The notes under the pieces were generated by a model. It did not search any database and was not told the DNA's origin. It saw only the letters and a program-made list of their open reading frames with translations. The translations under genes were made by a program, and so were the position numbers. Shown here in pieces: positions 5,731-5,826 of a stretch of 5,826 nt of DNA; position 1 is the stretch's first letter; each line of letters opens with the position of its first letter. Location: positions 1,739-7,564 of the forward strand of contig PMLF01000217.1 in the NCBI GenBank assembly GCA_003158755.1, in the 5' to 3' direction. This DNA is from Elusimicrobiota bacterium (GTDB lineage Bacteria; Elusimicrobiota; Elusimicrobia; FEN-1173).

Positions 5731-5826
5731 TCAGCGGTGGGCGAGGGGCAAAACGACGGTGAAAACGGACCCTCGTTCGGGCTCGCTTTCGAGGCGGACG
5801 GTCCCGCGGCGGTTCTCCACGATGTG
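5731..5826 (-). CDS. Sensor histidine kinase, C-terminal end only (PhoR-like by context)
   Basis: Only the last 31 residues are in the window; the rest lies beyond the high-coordinate edge. They match the end of a histidine-kinase ATP-binding domain: HIVENRRGTVRLESEPERGS, then VFTVVLPLAHR and a TGA stop. The pattern 'HIVE...G.V.LESEPERGS.F.V.LPL' is the last part of the HATPase_c fold, including the final Gly-Ser turn. The usual HGG after HIVE is replaced by NRR, which is tolerated in this region. Position next to a Pho-box-controlled pst operon makes PhoR the likely identity, but no sensor domain or phospho-accepting histidine is visible. Confidence 0.85.
   Translation of the reverse strand, partial: HIVENRRGTVRLESEPERGSVFTVVLPLAHR

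Overview
The window carries a phosphate-uptake locus from a Gram-negative-type (diderm) bacterium. All the genes read on the minus strand, so the biological order runs from high to low coordinates. The DNA is GC-rich (roughly 60% by eye) with GC-biased third codon positions, which explains the long spurious open frames on the opposite strand. An outer-membrane beta-barrel protein and a periplasmic-type phosphate-binding protein imply a double envelope. I cannot place the organism by phylum from this window alone.

Layout in the direction of transcription: (1) at 5826-5731, the last 31 residues of a sensor histidine kinase, plausibly PhoR from its neighbours; (2) at 5566-5181, two tightly spaced small genes of 57 and 69 codons that I do not recognise; (3) at 5039-3786, an exported putative porin (Porin_5-like) with its own likely promoter and a strong GC-rich hairpin right after its stop; (4) at 3683-3628, a clear PhoB-type control region of four 7-base half-sites at exact 11-base intervals, ending 10 bases before a -10 element; (5) at 3584-1, the high-affinity phosphate ABC transporter in the order pstS, pstC, pstA, pstB. 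The pstB gene is cut by the window edge before its H-loop. The usual next gene, phoU, would lie outside.

How the parts fit: phosphate would cross the outer membrane, perhaps through the porin, and be captured by PstS. PstC and PstA would move it across the inner membrane, driven by PstB ATPase. Under phosphate limitation a PhoR-type kinase would activate PhoB, which would bind the four-repeat Pho box and switch on pstSCAB. The transporter genes are packed as one operon: pstS-pstC gap of 7 bases, pstC-pstA 4-base overlap, pstA-pstB gap of 19 bases.

The region is mostly a standard Pst locus. The parts most worth a second look are the two unknown small genes, the tandem Pho box, the stacked hairpins between porin and pstS, and the porin's position inside the phosphate locus. 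I saw no mobile element, CRISPR array, tRNA or rRNA.
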